Assembly: GCF_023161965.1 (NCBI RefSeq)
Contig: NZ_JALNTY010000001.1
Coordinates: 602,501 to 666,500 of the forward strand
DNA: 64,000 nucleotides
Direction of reading: 5' to 3'
Source: Anaerosoma tenue
Lineage (GTDB): Bacteria > Actinomycetota > Coriobacteriia > Anaerosomatales > Anaerosomataceae
Below are positions 44,677-53,535 of this stretch, one piece after another. The position numbers and the translations under genes are program-made. The notes beneath the pieces are model-generated. The model did not search any database. It had not been told where the DNA came from and worked only from the letters and a program-made list of their open reading frames with translations. Positions within the stretch are counted from its first letter, which is position 1. The number at the start of each line of letters is the position of its first letter.

Positions 44677-46371
44677 CTAGGAGAGCCCCGTGACGTTCCC
44701 CTCGGCATCGATGTCGATGTGTTCGCCCGCCGGCTTGCCCGGCAGACCAGGCATCGTGGTGATGTCGCCGCAGAGCGCGTACACGAAACCCGCTCCCGCC
44801 GAGATACGCACGTCGCGAACGGGCAAGCGCCAGCCCACCGGCGCTCCCTTGAGCTTCGGGTCATGCGACAGCGAGAGGTGCGTCTTGGCCATGCAGACCG
44901 GGAAGTCGCACAGCCCCTCGGCGCTGATCCGCTCCATCGCTTTCGATGCTCCGAAGGAGAAGTCGACGCCGGAGGCGCCGTAGATCCGCGTTGCGATCGC
45001 CGCGATCTTCTCACGCATCGGCAGGTCGTCGGAGTAGGTGAACTGAAGGCTGGAGGGTTCCCCGCAGGCCCTGGCAACGGCGTCAGCGAGGTCCAGTCCG
45101 CCCCTTCCACCGTCGGCGTGCAAGGTGTGCGCCACCACATCGAAAGCACCCGCCTCGCGAGCCCGCTCCATGATGAGCGCGTGCTCTGCGGGCGTGTCGG
45201 TGGGAAACGTGTTGACCGCGACGACGACGGGGATGCCGAACGACCGCACGTTCTCGATCTGACGCACCAGGTTGGGCATGCCTTCTTCGAGCGCATCCAG
45301 GTCTTCGACGGTCATGGCAGGGTCCAGAGGCCGGCCTGGCTTGACCTCGAACCGGCCCGAGTGGGCCTTCAACGCGCGGACCGTGCAGACCATCACCGCG
45401 GCGTCGGGCTCCAGGCCGGATGCACGGCACTTCATGTTCACGAACTTCTCTGCACCCATGTCGGCGCCGAAACCCGCCTCCGTGACGACGTAGTCGGCGA
45501 GCTTCAGCGCGATCCGGTCCGCCACGATCGAGCTGTTGCCCTGTGCGATGTTCGCGAAGGGGCCGGCATGCACGAACACAGGACCACCCTCCAGGTCCTG
45601 CATCAGGTTCGGCTTGATCGTGTCCCTCATCAACACGGTCATCGCACCGGCGACCTTGAGGTCCTCGGCGGTGACCGGCTCCCCCGAGCGGGTACGCGCC
45701 ACGATCACGCGCCCGATGCGTGTCCGTAGGTCGTGGATGTCCTCGGCGAGCGCAAGGATCGCCATGAGCTCGCTTGCCACGGTGATCTCGAAGTGCGTCT
45801 CGCGCGGATCGCCGTCGGTGCGGCCGCCCAGCCCGATCACCACGTTGCGGAGCGACCGGTCTGAGATGTCCATCACCCGCGGCCACGAGACCGCATGGGT
45901 GTCGATATCGAGCGGATTGCCATGGAAGATCGAGTTGTCTATGAAGGCCGCGCATAGATTGTGGGCCGCAGTGATCGCGTGGACGTCGCCGGTGAGGTGC
46001 AGGTTGATGTCCTCCATCGGGACCACCTGGGAGTACCCGCCGCCCGCCGCGCCGCCCTTGATGCCGAACACCGGCCCCAGCGACGGCTGCCGGATACATG
46101 AGAACGCCGAATGCCCCGCGGCGCGCAACGCCTGTCCCAGCCCGACGGTCGTGAGCGTCTTGCCTTCGCCAAGGGGCGTGGGTGTGATAGCGGTGACAAG
46201 CACGTACCGGCCGTTCGGCCGTTCGGCGAGGCGCTCGAGCACCTTGAGGCTGACCTTCGCCTTGGTGCGGCCGTTCGGCTCCACCTCGTCGGGCTCGAGA
46301 CCGATCTCCTCGGCTATGTCGCGTACCGGTCGCACCGTTGCGGCATGGGCGATCTCGATGTCTGAGAGCAT
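44677..46371 (-). CDS. fhs: Formate-tetrahydrofolate ligase
   Basis: 564-residue enzyme making 10-formyl-THF from formate, ATP and THF; the entry step of the methyl branch of the Wood-Ljungdahl pathway or a route for formate assimilation. P-loop-like ATP site TPTPLGEGKTLTTVGLGQAL; other signatures GIKGGAAGGGYSQVVPMEDINLH and LTGDVHAITAAHNL. ATG at 46371 with GAGGAG upstream; the longer frame runs into the tRNA-His region and is rejected. Flanked on both sides by tRNA genes on the same strand. No other Wood-Ljungdahl gene lies in the window, so acetogenesis is not shown. Confidence 0.97.
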   Translation of the reverse strand: MLSDIEIAHAATVRPVRDIAEEIGLEPDEVEPNGRTKAKVSLKVLERLAERPNGRYVLVTAITPTPLGEGKTLTTVGLGQALRAAGHSAFSCIRQPSLGPVFGIKGGAAGGGYSQVVPMEDINLHLTGDVHAITAAHNLCAAFIDNSIFHGNPLDIDTHAVSWPRVMDISDRSLRNVVIGLGGRTDGDPRETHFEITVASELMAILALAEDIHDLRTRIGRVIVARTRSGEPVTAEDLKVAGAMTVLMRDTIKPNLMQDLEGGPVFVHAGPFANIAQGNSSIVADRIALKLADYVVTEAGFGADMGAEKFVNMKCRASGLEPDAAVMVCTVRALKAHSGRFEVKPGRPLDPAMTVEDLDALEEGMPNLVRQIENVRSFGIPVVVAVNTFPTDTPAEHALIMERAREAGAFDVVAHTLHADGGRGGLDLADAVARACGEPSSLQFTYSDDLPMREKIAAIATRIYGASGVDFSFGASKAMERISAEGLCDFPVCMAKTHLSLSHDPKLKGAPVGWRLPVRDVRISAGAGFVYALCGDITTMPGLPGKPAGEHIDIDAEGNVTGLS

Positions 46372-46454
46372 CGTCGGCTCCTCGCTCCTTGTCCTGTGAG
46401 TGCGCATGACCCACCACATCAAGTGTAGCCGAGAGAGCGAGGTGGATAACATAC

Positions 46455-46479
46455 GACGACCCGCGCAAGGCGGGTCGTC
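46455..46479 (-). terminator. Terminator of the tRNA Pro-Gly-Arg-His cluster
   Basis: Perfect 10-bp stem (46455-46464 / 46470-46479) with 5-nt loop, 11 bp after the tRNA-His CCA end, followed on the minus strand by GTATGTTAT. It separates the tRNA cluster from fhs. Confidence 0.65.
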
Positions 46480-46490
46480 ACAGAGATGCT

Positions 46491-46568
46491 TGGGGTGGGT
46501 AACGGGACTTGAACCCGCGGCCTCCGGAGCCACAGTCCGGCGCTCTAACCAACTGAGCTACACCCACC
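46491..46568 (-). tRNA. tRNA-His (anticodon GTG)
   Basis: Minus-strand gene with the histidine-specific extra G(-1) encoded at 46568, acceptor GTGGGTG, anticodon stem CCGGA/TCCGG around CTGTGGC (anticodon GTG), discriminator C and encoded CCA at 46491-46493. Confidence 0.95.
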
Positions 46569-46579
46569 ATGTGAGTTGC

Positions 46580-46656
46580 TGGCACGCCCGGAGGGATTCG
46601 AACCCCCGACCTAGAGATTAGAAGTCTCCCGCTCTATCCAGCTGAGCTACGGGCGC
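46580..46656 (-). tRNA. tRNA-Arg (anticodon TCT)
   Basis: 77-nt minus-strand gene: acceptor GCGCCCG, D-arm AGCTCAGCTGGATAGAGC, anticodon loop CTTCTAA (anticodon TCT, reads AGA), T-loop GGTTCGAATCC, encoded CCA at 46580-46582. Confidence 0.95.
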
Positions 46657-46751
46657 ATTTGCGAGCGCCTCCGAAGTGCCGAGTGCAAACGGTACTTGGC
46701 GCGCCCTGCGTTGTCAATCGGCACACCTGGGGTGTGCCGGAGGCCGATCTA

Positions 46752-46827
46752 TGGAGCGGCGGACGGGACTCGAACCCGCAACAATCAGCTTGGAAGGCTG
46801 AGGCTCTACCAATTGAACTACCGCCGC
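46752..46827 (-). tRNA. tRNA-Gly (anticodon TCC)
   Basis: 76-nt minus-strand gene: acceptor GCGGCGG, anticodon stem CAGC/GCTG around CTTCCAA (anticodon TCC), T-loop GGTTCGAGTCC, encoded CCA at 46752-46754. The gap of 95 bp to tRNA-Arg contains a short CACACC.../GGTGTG-type repeat only. Confidence 0.95.
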
Positions 46828-46830
46828 ACG

Positions 46831-46907
46831 TGGTCGGGCCGGCGGGATTCGAACCCACGACCCTCTGCTCCCAAAGCAGATGCGCTACCAAACTGCGCTA
46901 CGGCCCG
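46831..46907 (-). tRNA. tRNA-Pro (anticodon TGG)
   Basis: 77-nt minus-strand gene: acceptor CGGGCCG, D-arm AGCGCAGTTTGGTAGCGC, anticodon loop TTTGGGA (anticodon TGG), T-loop GGTTCGAATCC, discriminator A and encoded CCA. Only 3 bp from tRNA-Gly, so the two are processed from one transcript. Confidence 0.96.
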
Positions 46908-46959
46908 ACCTCGAACCCGAGTGAGGCCCTCGCGGACCCTGTGCTCGAGAGCATCGCTT

Positions 46960-46988
46960 AGTATAGGGGCGCGCCGTCCACCGGGCAA
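46960..46988 (-). promoter_or_regulatory. Predicted promoter of the tRNA Pro-Gly-Arg-His cluster
   Basis: Minus strand TTGCCC (46983-46988) and TATACT (46960-46965) with 17-bp spacing; start near 46953, about 45 bases before tRNA-Pro. Confidence 0.65.
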
Positions 46989-47049
46989 ATCATTCCCGCC
47001 CGGTCGCCCGGGGCGCATCGCCGGCCCGCATCACCAGCCGCGCCGACCG

Positions 47050-47643
47050 CTACTCCCCCAGTACGCCCCGCAATGCGCGCAACGCCGCGCCACGGTGGCT
47101 GATCGCGTTCTTCTCGGCCATCCCCAGGTCTGCCATCGTGCGACCGGGCGCCTGCGATGGCAGGAAGATGGGGTCGTACCCGAATCCACCGGATCCGTGC
47201 GCCTCGACCCCGATCGAGCCCTCGCACGCCCCATCGACGACGGTCTCGGCGCCGTCCGCGTCGATGTACACGATCACGCTACGGAAGCGCGCTCCCCGCT
47301 GCCCGGCGGGAACGCCCTCGAGCGCCGCCAGCAGTTTGGCGTTGTTGTCAGCGTCGGTGGCGTCCAGGCCCGCGTACCGGGACGAGTAGACGCCCGGCTC
47401 GCCGCCGAGCGCATCCACCTCGAGGCCGGAGTCGTCGGCGAGCGCGGGTAGACCGAACGTCTCGTGATAGGCCTGCGCCTTCAGCCGCGCGTTCTCCTCG
47501 AAGGTGCTTCCCGTCTCCTCGACATCGAGCGTCGACGACCCGAGGTCCGGCGCGGTGACGAACTCCCAGCCGGACAGGTCGAGGGCCGAGCGGATCTCCG
47601 CCAGCTTGCCGCGGTTGCCCGTGGCCACGATCACGCGAGGCAT
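47050..47643 (-). CDS. rdgB: Non-canonical purine NTP pyrophosphatase (RdgB/HAM1)
   Basis: 197-residue nucleotide-sanitising enzyme hydrolysing dITP, ITP and XTP to the monophosphates. Substrate motif ATGNRGKLAEIR at the N-terminus, metal-binding LADDSGLEVDALGG, and GFGYDPIFLP. Starts 1 bp after rph, in the common rph-rdgB pairing. Confidence 0.96.
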   Translation of the reverse strand: MPRVIVATGNRGKLAEIRSALDLSGWEFVTAPDLGSSTLDVEETGSTFEENARLKAQAYHETFGLPALADDSGLEVDALGGEPGVYSSRYAGLDATDADNNAKLLAALEGVPAGQRGARFRSVIVYIDADGAETVVDGACEGSIGVEAHGSGGFGYDPIFLPSQAPGRTMADLGMAEKNAISHRGAALRALRGVLGE

Positions 47644-47644
47644 G

Positions 47645-48394
47645 TCACGCTCCGTCCCGGTACGTCTCGAGGTCCTCGGCGATCATACGTCGCTGCAGCT
47701 CCACGAGGCGTGTCGTGCCGATCGCGGCCAGGTCGAGCAGCGAGTCGAGACGAGCCCTGTCGAACGGCGTCCGCTCCCCCGTGCCCTGCACCTCGATAAA
47801 GCGGCCCTTGCCGTCACAGACGACGTTCATATCCACCTCGGCCACGCTGTCTTCGCTGTAATCCAGATCCAGACACGCCACGCCATCGACCACGCCCACC
47901 GATGTGGCCGCCACGTTGTCGAGCACGGGAACGTCGCTGATCCGGCCAGCCTCGACCCACGTTGCGAACGCGTCCATCATCGCGATGTACGCCCCCGTGA
48001 TGGCCGCCGTGCGCGTGCCTCCGTCGGCCTGCAGGACGTCGCAGTCCAGGTTGAGCGTGACCTCGCCGCCCATCGACCGCATGTCCACCACCGTGCGAAG
48101 GGAGCGCCCGATCAGGCGCTGGATCTCGTGTGTCCGGCCGCTCGGCGCCCCGGCCGCCACCTCTCGACGCGTGCGGGTGTGTGTGGAGGCGGGCAAGAGC
48201 GAGTACTCGGCGGTGACCCATCCCTTGCCGCTCCCCCTCCGCCAGCCGGCGACGGTCTCGGAGAAGGTGGCGGCGCACAGCACCTTGGTGTCGCCCAACT
48301 CGAACAGGCATGAACCGTGCGCGTGCTTCAGGTATCTGCGCGTCACGGTGACGGGTCGGAGCGCATCAGGTGCGCGACCGTACGATCGGGCCAC
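47645..48394 (-). CDS. rph: Ribonuclease PH
   Basis: 249-residue phosphorolytic 3'-5' exoribonuclease that trims tRNA 3' ends. Signatures: [24 protein letters not shown] at the N-terminus (longer than the quoted core), [14 protein letters not shown] and QRLIGRSLR, with the phosphate-binding arginines. GTG start at 48394, 14 bp after the MBL gene. Confidence 0.96.
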   Translation of the reverse strand: MARSYGRAPDALRPVTVTRRYLKHAHGSCLFELGDTKVLCAATFSETVAGWRRGSGKGWVTAEYSLLPASTHTRTRREVAAGAPSGRTHEIQRLIGRSLRTVVDMRSMGGEVTLNLDCDVLQADGGTRTAAITGAYIAMMDAFATWVEAGRISDVPVLDNVAATSVGVVDGVACLDLDYSEDSVAEVDMNVVCDGKGRFIEVQGTGERTPFDRARLDSLLDLAAIGTTRLVELQRRMIAEDLETYRDGA

Positions 48395-48408
48395 GGACGG
48401 CCTCCTTG

Positions 48409-49158
48409 TCAGTCGATGTCCAGAGCAGTGAGTTCGTGTGCCACGATAACACGCCCCCCGAACGCCCCACGTGCCTGCCGCCCGGCCTCATCCCGGTCGA
48501 TCGTGGGCCACAGATGCGTGAGGACGAGGGTGTGGGCGCCGGATGCCGAGGCAAGAGCGCCGGCCTCGGCAGGCGTCATATGCGGGGCCCGTCCGGCGTA
48601 CTCCGCGGGGAGCGTGGCCTCAGCGAGCAGTACCTGCGCGCCGCGTGCCGCTGTCTCCACGGCCGGGCCGTACGCCGTGTCGGAGGTGTAGCACACCCGG
48701 GCGTTACCCGCCTCCACGACGAACGAAAACGCGGGATCCACGTGGTCGGCAGGGTGCGGCACCAGCGTCACGTCGCCCACGACCACGGGAACGTTCACCT
48801 CGAGCGTTCGCATCTCGAACGCCTCTGCCAGCTCGCGGGCTCCCCGCTCACCGAGCAGCGCCTCCATGCGTGGACGGAGGCCGGAGGGGAGCCACAGGGG
48901 GATCGGAGGCACCGGACCCGTGGGGGCGTACCGTAGCGCCGCCTGAAGGGCGAAGACGTCGGCGAAGTGATCCACGTGCCCGTGTGACACGAGCACGGCA
49001 TCCAGGTGCGTGGGGTCCATCACGTGGCCGAGGTTCGACAGGACGCCGCTGCCGCAGTCGAGCAGCACGGCGGTCGAGGACGTCTGCACGAGGTGTCCCG
49101 CGCACGCGCGGCCGGCGTCGGGATACGAGGCTGCGCTTCCGAGCACCGTCAGCCGCAT
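48409..49158 (-). CDS. MBL-fold metal-dependent hydrolase (RNase Z-like)
   Basis: 249-residue metallo-beta-lactamase-fold protein. Metal motif [10 protein letters not shown] (HxHxDH), further ligands in [18 protein letters not shown] and LTHLWP. No exosite typical of true RNase Z is seen, so I leave it as an uncharacterised hydrolase related to RNase Z/cAMP phosphodiesterases; the linkage to rph suggests an RNA or nucleotide role. It overlaps murI by 10 bp. Confidence 0.85.
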   Translation of the reverse strand: MRLTVLGSAASYPDAGRACAGHLVQTSSTAVLLDCGSGVLSNLGHVMDPTHLDAVLVSHGHVDHFADVFALQAALRYAPTGPVPPIPLWLPSGLRPRMEALLGERGARELAEAFEMRTLEVNVPVVVGDVTLVPHPADHVDPAFSFVVEAGNARVCYTSDTAYGPAVETAARGAQVLLAEATLPAEYAGRAPHMTPAEAGALASASGAHTLVLTHLWPTIDRDEAGRQARGAFGGRVIVAHELTALDID

Positions 49159-50072
49159 GTCTCGTCCGCCTCGTGCTCCCGCAGGCGCTCCGCCATCGTG
49201 TGGTCGAACAGCGCCTCGAGCTCGGCCACGTCCACGTGCTTCACCGTCCCGAGTCCACGACCTATGATGCGCGCCCCCAGCGCCCCGAACTCGTCGGGGT
49301 CGCCCGTAGTGGCGTAGACCTCGGTGCGCGTGGCCGACGGTCCGGCACGGTGCCCCCGCAACGTGAGCGTCTCCACCACCTCACGCGCGGTCTCCTCGGC
49401 AGAGGAGATCAGCCGGACGCGGGACCCCATCACCTGCTGGATGGCGGTTTCCAGCAGCGGGAAGTGCGTGCAACCGAGCACGAGCGTATCCACACCGCTT
49501 CGCTTGAGCGGGTCGAGGTAATCGCGCGCCATCTCGTAGAACGCCGGCCTGACGTAGACGCTCCCCATCTGCGAGAGGAGGTCCTCAAGGGTGCCCTCAC
49601 CAAGACGCAGGCCCTGCTCCACAAGGTCCACGAAGCGCGGGGCGGGCGTGGAGAACACGGTCACCCCGGCATCGATCGCGCGTGCGGCCTGGCTGTAGGC
49701 CCCTGACTCGATAGTGCCCACGGTGCCGATCACGCCCACCCTCCGGTTCACTGTGGCCTTCACCGCCGCCCGCGCGCCCGGCTCCACGACTCCGATCACC
49801 GGCACGTCGAACGCCTGCTGCGCCAGCGGCAATCCGGCGGCGGTCGCCGTGTTGCAGGCGACCACGATCAGCTTCACTTCTCGCGCGGAAAGCCACCTGC
49901 CGATCTGCAGCACGAAGCGCCGCACATCGTTCTGGGAGCGGGGGCCGTACGGGCATCGCGCCGTATCACCCAGGTAGATGATGCTCTCGTCCGGAAGGGC
50001 GCGCATGATCTCACCCGCAACGGTCAGCCCGCCGAGCCCCGAATCGAATATGCCGATGGGTAGGTCTCGCAT
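49149..50072 (-). CDS. murI: Glutamate racemase
   Basis: 307-residue cofactor-independent racemase supplying D-glutamate for peptidoglycan. Signatures IGIFDSGLGGLTVAGEI; catalytic cysteines in VVACNTATAAG and LVLGCTHFPLLE. The family N-terminus begins at MRDLPIGIF, ATG 50072. There is no Shine-Dalgarno before it and a TATACT box ends 7 bp upstream, so the transcript is probably leaderless. The alternative ATG at 50108 would add a 12-residue leader with no ribosome site. Confidence 0.95.
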   Translation of the reverse strand: MRDLPIGIFDSGLGGLTVAGEIMRALPDESIIYLGDTARCPYGPRSQNDVRRFVLQIGRWLSAREVKLIVVACNTATAAGLPLAQQAFDVPVIGVVEPGARAAVKATVNRRVGVIGTVGTIESGAYSQAARAIDAGVTVFSTPAPRFVDLVEQGLRLGEGTLEDLLSQMGSVYVRPAFYEMARDYLDPLKRSGVDTLVLGCTHFPLLETAIQQVMGSRVRLISSAEETAREVVETLTLRGHRAGPSATRTEVYATTGDPDEFGALGARIIGRGLGTVKHVDVAELEALFDHTMAERLREHEADETCG

Positions 50073-50079
50073 GGTGTCG

Positions 50080-50085
50080 AGTATA
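50080..50085 (-). promoter_or_regulatory. TATACT -10 box for a leaderless murI transcript
   Basis: Minus-strand TATACT exactly 7 bp before the murI ATG, placing the expected start point on the A of the ATG. The -35 position (ATGCCT) is poor. Confidence 0.5.
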
Positions 50086-50100
50086 GGCGTAGCGCCCGCC

Positions 50101-51168
50101 TCAGGCATCGCCGAGCAGACCCTCGATGGCGCCAGCGATCTCGTGCACCGGCAGGACGGCCCGTGCCGCGCCCAGGTCGATCGCGGCTTTGGGCATGCCC
50201 CATACCGTGGACGTGGCCTCGTCCTGGCAGATCGTGGGAGCCCCGCGATCGTGCAGCGCCTTCAGACCCCGCGCGCCGTCGGCGCCCATCCCGGTGAGCA
50301 GCACGCCGACCGCCTTCTTCGCATAGCTCACCGCCACCGATTCGAAGAGCGTGTCCGCCGAGGGGATATACAGCTGGCCGGGCTGCGGCTTGGTGAACCG
50401 CAGTCTCCGTCCGTCGACCTCCATGTTGGTGCCGGTCGCAGCCAGGTACGCGACTCCCGGCTGGAGCACGTCCCCCTCGGCGGCGGCGGCCACCGTGATC
50501 TTGCACGCGGCGTCCAGCCACGTTGCGAGCCCGGGGACGAACCCGTCCGCGATATGCTGCGCGACCACCACGGGCAGCGGGAAGTCGTGCGGAAGACGCG
50601 CAAGCACTTCTAGGAGCGCCGTGGGTCCGCCAGTAGACGAGCCGATGGCCACGAGGCGCAGTCCGTCGCCCCCTACGTCCGGCGACTCCACAGGAGGCAC
50701 GCCCGTGTGCACGGGCGTACGACGCCCACGTATGTGGGTGATCACCTTCACCCGGGAGAGGATCTTCACGGTGCGGATGATCTGGCGACCGATGGCCTCG
50801 AGGTCGGCCCAGTCCTTCGGCTCCGGCTTCTTCATGACCTCCAGAGCGCCGACGGCGAGCGCGTCGAACGCGCGCCCCATCCCCTCGCCGTACACGGATG
50901 AGGAGACCACCAGTATCGGCGTGGGCGTGAACGCCATGATCCGCTCGGTGGCCTCAAGGCCGTCCATCTTGGGCATGTGGATGTCCATCGTGACCAGGTC
51001 GGGGCGAAGGCGGGCGACGAGGTCGACCGCCTCCTCGCCGTTGGTGGCGGTGCCCACCACCTCGATCACAGGATCGCTCGCCAGAATCTGCGCGAGCATC
51101 TCTCTGGCCACTATGGAGTCGTCGGCTATGACGACCCGGATACGCTGCCCCTCAGCGGTTCCCGGCAC
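50101..51168 (-). CDS. cheB: Chemotaxis protein-glutamate methylesterase CheB
   Basis: 355 residues. N-terminal receiver with phosphoacceptor aspartate in LVTMDIHMPKMDG and acidic DDS pocket; C-terminal methylesterase with catalytic serine in AIGSSTGGPTALLE, histidine in VVAQHIADGF and aspartate in TGMGADGARG. Removes methyl groups (or deamidates) from receptor glutamates after phosphorylation by CheA. GTG start with GGGGGAACAC. Last gene of the chemosensory operon; murI follows after 28 bp. Confidence 0.96.
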   Translation of the reverse strand: MPGTAEGQRIRVVIADDSIVAREMLAQILASDPVIEVVGTATNGEEAVDLVARLRPDLVTMDIHMPKMDGLEATERIMAFTPTPILVVSSSVYGEGMGRAFDALAVGALEVMKKPEPKDWADLEAIGRQIIRTVKILSRVKVITHIRGRRTPVHTGVPPVESPDVGGDGLRLVAIGSSTGGPTALLEVLARLPHDFPLPVVVAQHIADGFVPGLATWLDAACKITVAAAAEGDVLQPGVAYLAATGTNMEVDGRRLRFTKPQPGQLYIPSADTLFESVAVSYAKKAVGVLLTGMGADGARGLKALHDRGAPTICQDEATSTVWGMPKAAIDLGAARAVLPVHEIAGAIEGLLGDA

Positions 51169-51183
51169 GTGTTCCCCCAGTGT

Positions 51184-53505
51184 CTAGCGGATGAGACGTT
51201 CTACCGTGTCGAGCAGCGTGTCCTGATTGAAGACCGACTTGGTGATGTAGGCGTCAGCGCCTGCGTTGATGCCTTCGGCCTTCTCCTCGTCCCGCTCCAA
51301 CGATGTCACGATGATGACCGGGATGTGCTGCAGCATGTCGTCCGACTTGATGGCCTTGGTGAGCTCGAAGCCTGTCATGTTGGGCATCTGGACGTCGGTG
51401 ACGACCGCATCGGGATCGAGACCCTCACGGAGGCGCGCCAGCCCCATCGCGCCGTCGGTGGCGGTCTCCACTTCGTACCCGGCCGCTTCGAAGATGGACC
51501 GCTCGAGCTCGCGGGTGGTGAAGGAGTCCTCGCAGATGAGGATCCGGCTCGGACCTGCCGCCTTCTCCTTCACCGCGGTGCTCCTGCGCACCCTCACGCC
51601 GGTGATCTGTCGGCCGTTCGTCATGAGGTCGGGCACGTTGAGGATGGGCACCACCTCACCCGCCCCGAGGATCGTGACGCCCGCCACGTTGTCCACCCGC
51701 TTGAGGTGCGTCCCCAGGGTCTTGATCACTATCTGCTGCTCGCCCACGAACGCGTCCACGATCAGGCCGAGGCGATGGCCCGAGAAGGAAAGCGTGGCGA
51801 TGGGGATCTTTCCGCCGTTCGACTCATCTGCAACCGCATCGAGGCCAAGGATGTCGCGGAGATGCACGAGCGGCACCGTGCGTCTCTGGCGCCTGATCAC
51901 CTCGTGGCCCTCGACCTTGATGACCTCCGAGGGCTCCACCCTCGCCGTTTCTTCAACGGATGAGGTGGGCAACGCGAACGTCTGACCGCTCACGCGCAAC
52001 AGAAGCGCTCTGATGATCGCGAGAGTGAGAGGGATGGTGAGCCGGAACGTAGAGCCCTTGCCGAGCTCCGACTCCACGTCGAGCGAACCCTTCAGCCGTT
52101 CGACCACGAACTCGCGCACCACATCCATCCCCACGCCGCGCCCGGAGATCTCGGTGATGATGGCGGCCGTGGAGAAGCCCTTCTCGAAGATGAGGTACCG
52201 CGCCTCGCGGTCGCTCATCGACTTCGCTTCAGACTCGCTGAGGTAGCCCTTGCGGATAGCGGCAGCCTTCACACGCTCCGGGTCTATACCGGCGCCATCG
52301 TCGGCGATCTCGATGACGATATGGTCGCCCTCCTGACGGGCCGAGAGCCGGATCGTGCCTTTCGCCGGCTTGCCGAGTGCGACCCGCTCGGCCGCCGGCT
52401 CGATGCCGTGATCCACCGCATTCCGCATGATGTGCACGAGCGGGTCGTTGATCTCCTCGAGCACCTTCTTGTCGAGCTCGGTGTCTCCGCCTTCGACCAC
52501 GAGCTCGACGTCCTTCTTGAACTGCCGGGCGAGATCGCGCATCGCCCGCGGGAAGGTGTTGAAGACCGTGCTCACCGGGAGCATCCGGAGCTCCATCGCC
52601 TGCTCCTGCAGGTCCGAGACGACCGCGGATGTCCGAGAAGTGTCATCGGCATAGGTCTTGGCAAGCGCACTGATAGCGTTGCGCTGCTCGGAGATCGTCT
52701 CATCGAGAAGACGCATGTCGGCCGTGAGCATGCCTTGTTCCTCAGCGGGAAGCATCGCCAGGAGCGACTTCAAGCGCGACCAGAGTTGTTGGACCTCGGT
52801 CGTGACCGACGCGGCGTTCCTCAGGTCACGTACGCGCTGCTCGTCTTTGATCTGCGAGATGACGACCTCGCTCACGAGGTTGAGGAGGCGGTCCACCTGG
52901 CTCGTCTTGATCCGTACCGTCGCCTGTGTCTTGGTCTGGAGCTGCTCCTGCCTGGCAGCAGGCTTCGCGTCCTCGTCGCCGTCGTCCGCAGGCTCGTCCT
53001 CGCCTGCGACGTCCTCATCCGCGTCGTCGACGGCATCGTCGGGCTCCTCGGTCGCAGCGGCGGCCTCAGCGGCAATCGCCACGGGCTCCGCGGGCTCCGG
53101 CGGCGCCTGCACCTCACCGGTCTCGGCCAGGGCGGCCAGACGGCCCGTGAGCGATTCGACATCCAGATCACCCGCGGCGGGCTTGCCCGCGTTCTCGGCA
53201 AGGAACACCACCGCGTCGAGCGCCTCGAAGAAGCTGTCGGTCATGTCGCCGGTGTACGGCATGTCGCCGTCGCGCACCTTCACCATGATGTCTTCCATGC
53301 GGTGCGCGATGTCGGAGATCTCCATGAGGCCGACCATCCGCGACGAGCCCTTGAGCGTGTGGGCATCGCGGAGCCACTGGTCTATCAGCGGCCGGTTCGA
53401 AGGGTCCGCCTCCAGCGTGATGATGCCCTCGTTGAGGCGCTGGAGGAGGTCGGTGGCCTCCTCCTGGAACTTCGCGATGAACGCCGAACGGTCGAACTCG
53501 ACCAT
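51184..53505 (-). CDS. cheA: Hybrid chemotaxis histidine kinase CheA with C-terminal receiver
   Basis: 773 residues. Hpt domain with phosphorylated histidine in DAHTLKGSSRMVGL (about residue 50), an acidic disordered linker (about 150-195) with no clear P2, the dimerisation domain (VDRLLNLVSEVVISQIKDEQR), kinase domain with N box HIMRNAVDHGIEP, DDGAGIDPERV and GRGVGMDVVREFV, CheW-like P5, and a receiver from about residue 650 (ILICEDSFTTRE, phosphoacceptor VVTDVQMPNMTG, TSLERDEEKAEG). CheA-receiver fusions are typical of FrzE/ChpA-like systems that control pili, development or second messengers. 15 bp precede cheB. Confidence 0.95.
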   Translation of the reverse strand: MVEFDRSAFIAKFQEEATDLLQRLNEGIITLEADPSNRPLIDQWLRDAHTLKGSSRMVGLMEISDIAHRMEDIMVKVRDGDMPYTGDMTDSFFEALDAVVFLAENAGKPAAGDLDVESLTGRLAALAETGEVQAPPEPAEPVAIAAEAAAATEEPDDAVDDADEDVAGEDEPADDGDEDAKPAARQEQLQTKTQATVRIKTSQVDRLLNLVSEVVISQIKDEQRVRDLRNAASVTTEVQQLWSRLKSLLAMLPAEEQGMLTADMRLLDETISEQRNAISALAKTYADDTSRTSAVVSDLQEQAMELRMLPVSTVFNTFPRAMRDLARQFKKDVELVVEGGDTELDKKVLEEINDPLVHIMRNAVDHGIEPAAERVALGKPAKGTIRLSARQEGDHIVIEIADDGAGIDPERVKAAAIRKGYLSESEAKSMSDREARYLIFEKGFSTAAIITEISGRGVGMDVVREFVVERLKGSLDVESELGKGSTFRLTIPLTLAIIRALLLRVSGQTFALPTSSVEETARVEPSEVIKVEGHEVIRRQRRTVPLVHLRDILGLDAVADESNGGKIPIATLSFSGHRLGLIVDAFVGEQQIVIKTLGTHLKRVDNVAGVTILGAGEVVPILNVPDLMTNGRQITGVRVRRSTAVKEKAAGPSRILICEDSFTTRELERSIFEAAGYEVETATDGAMGLARLREGLDPDAVVTDVQMPNMTGFELTKAIKSDDMLQHIPVIIVTSLERDEEKAEGINAGADAYITKSVFNQDTLLDTVERLIR

Positions 53506-53535
53506 CTCGTCTCCTTCGTGCGGTCGACCGAACGG

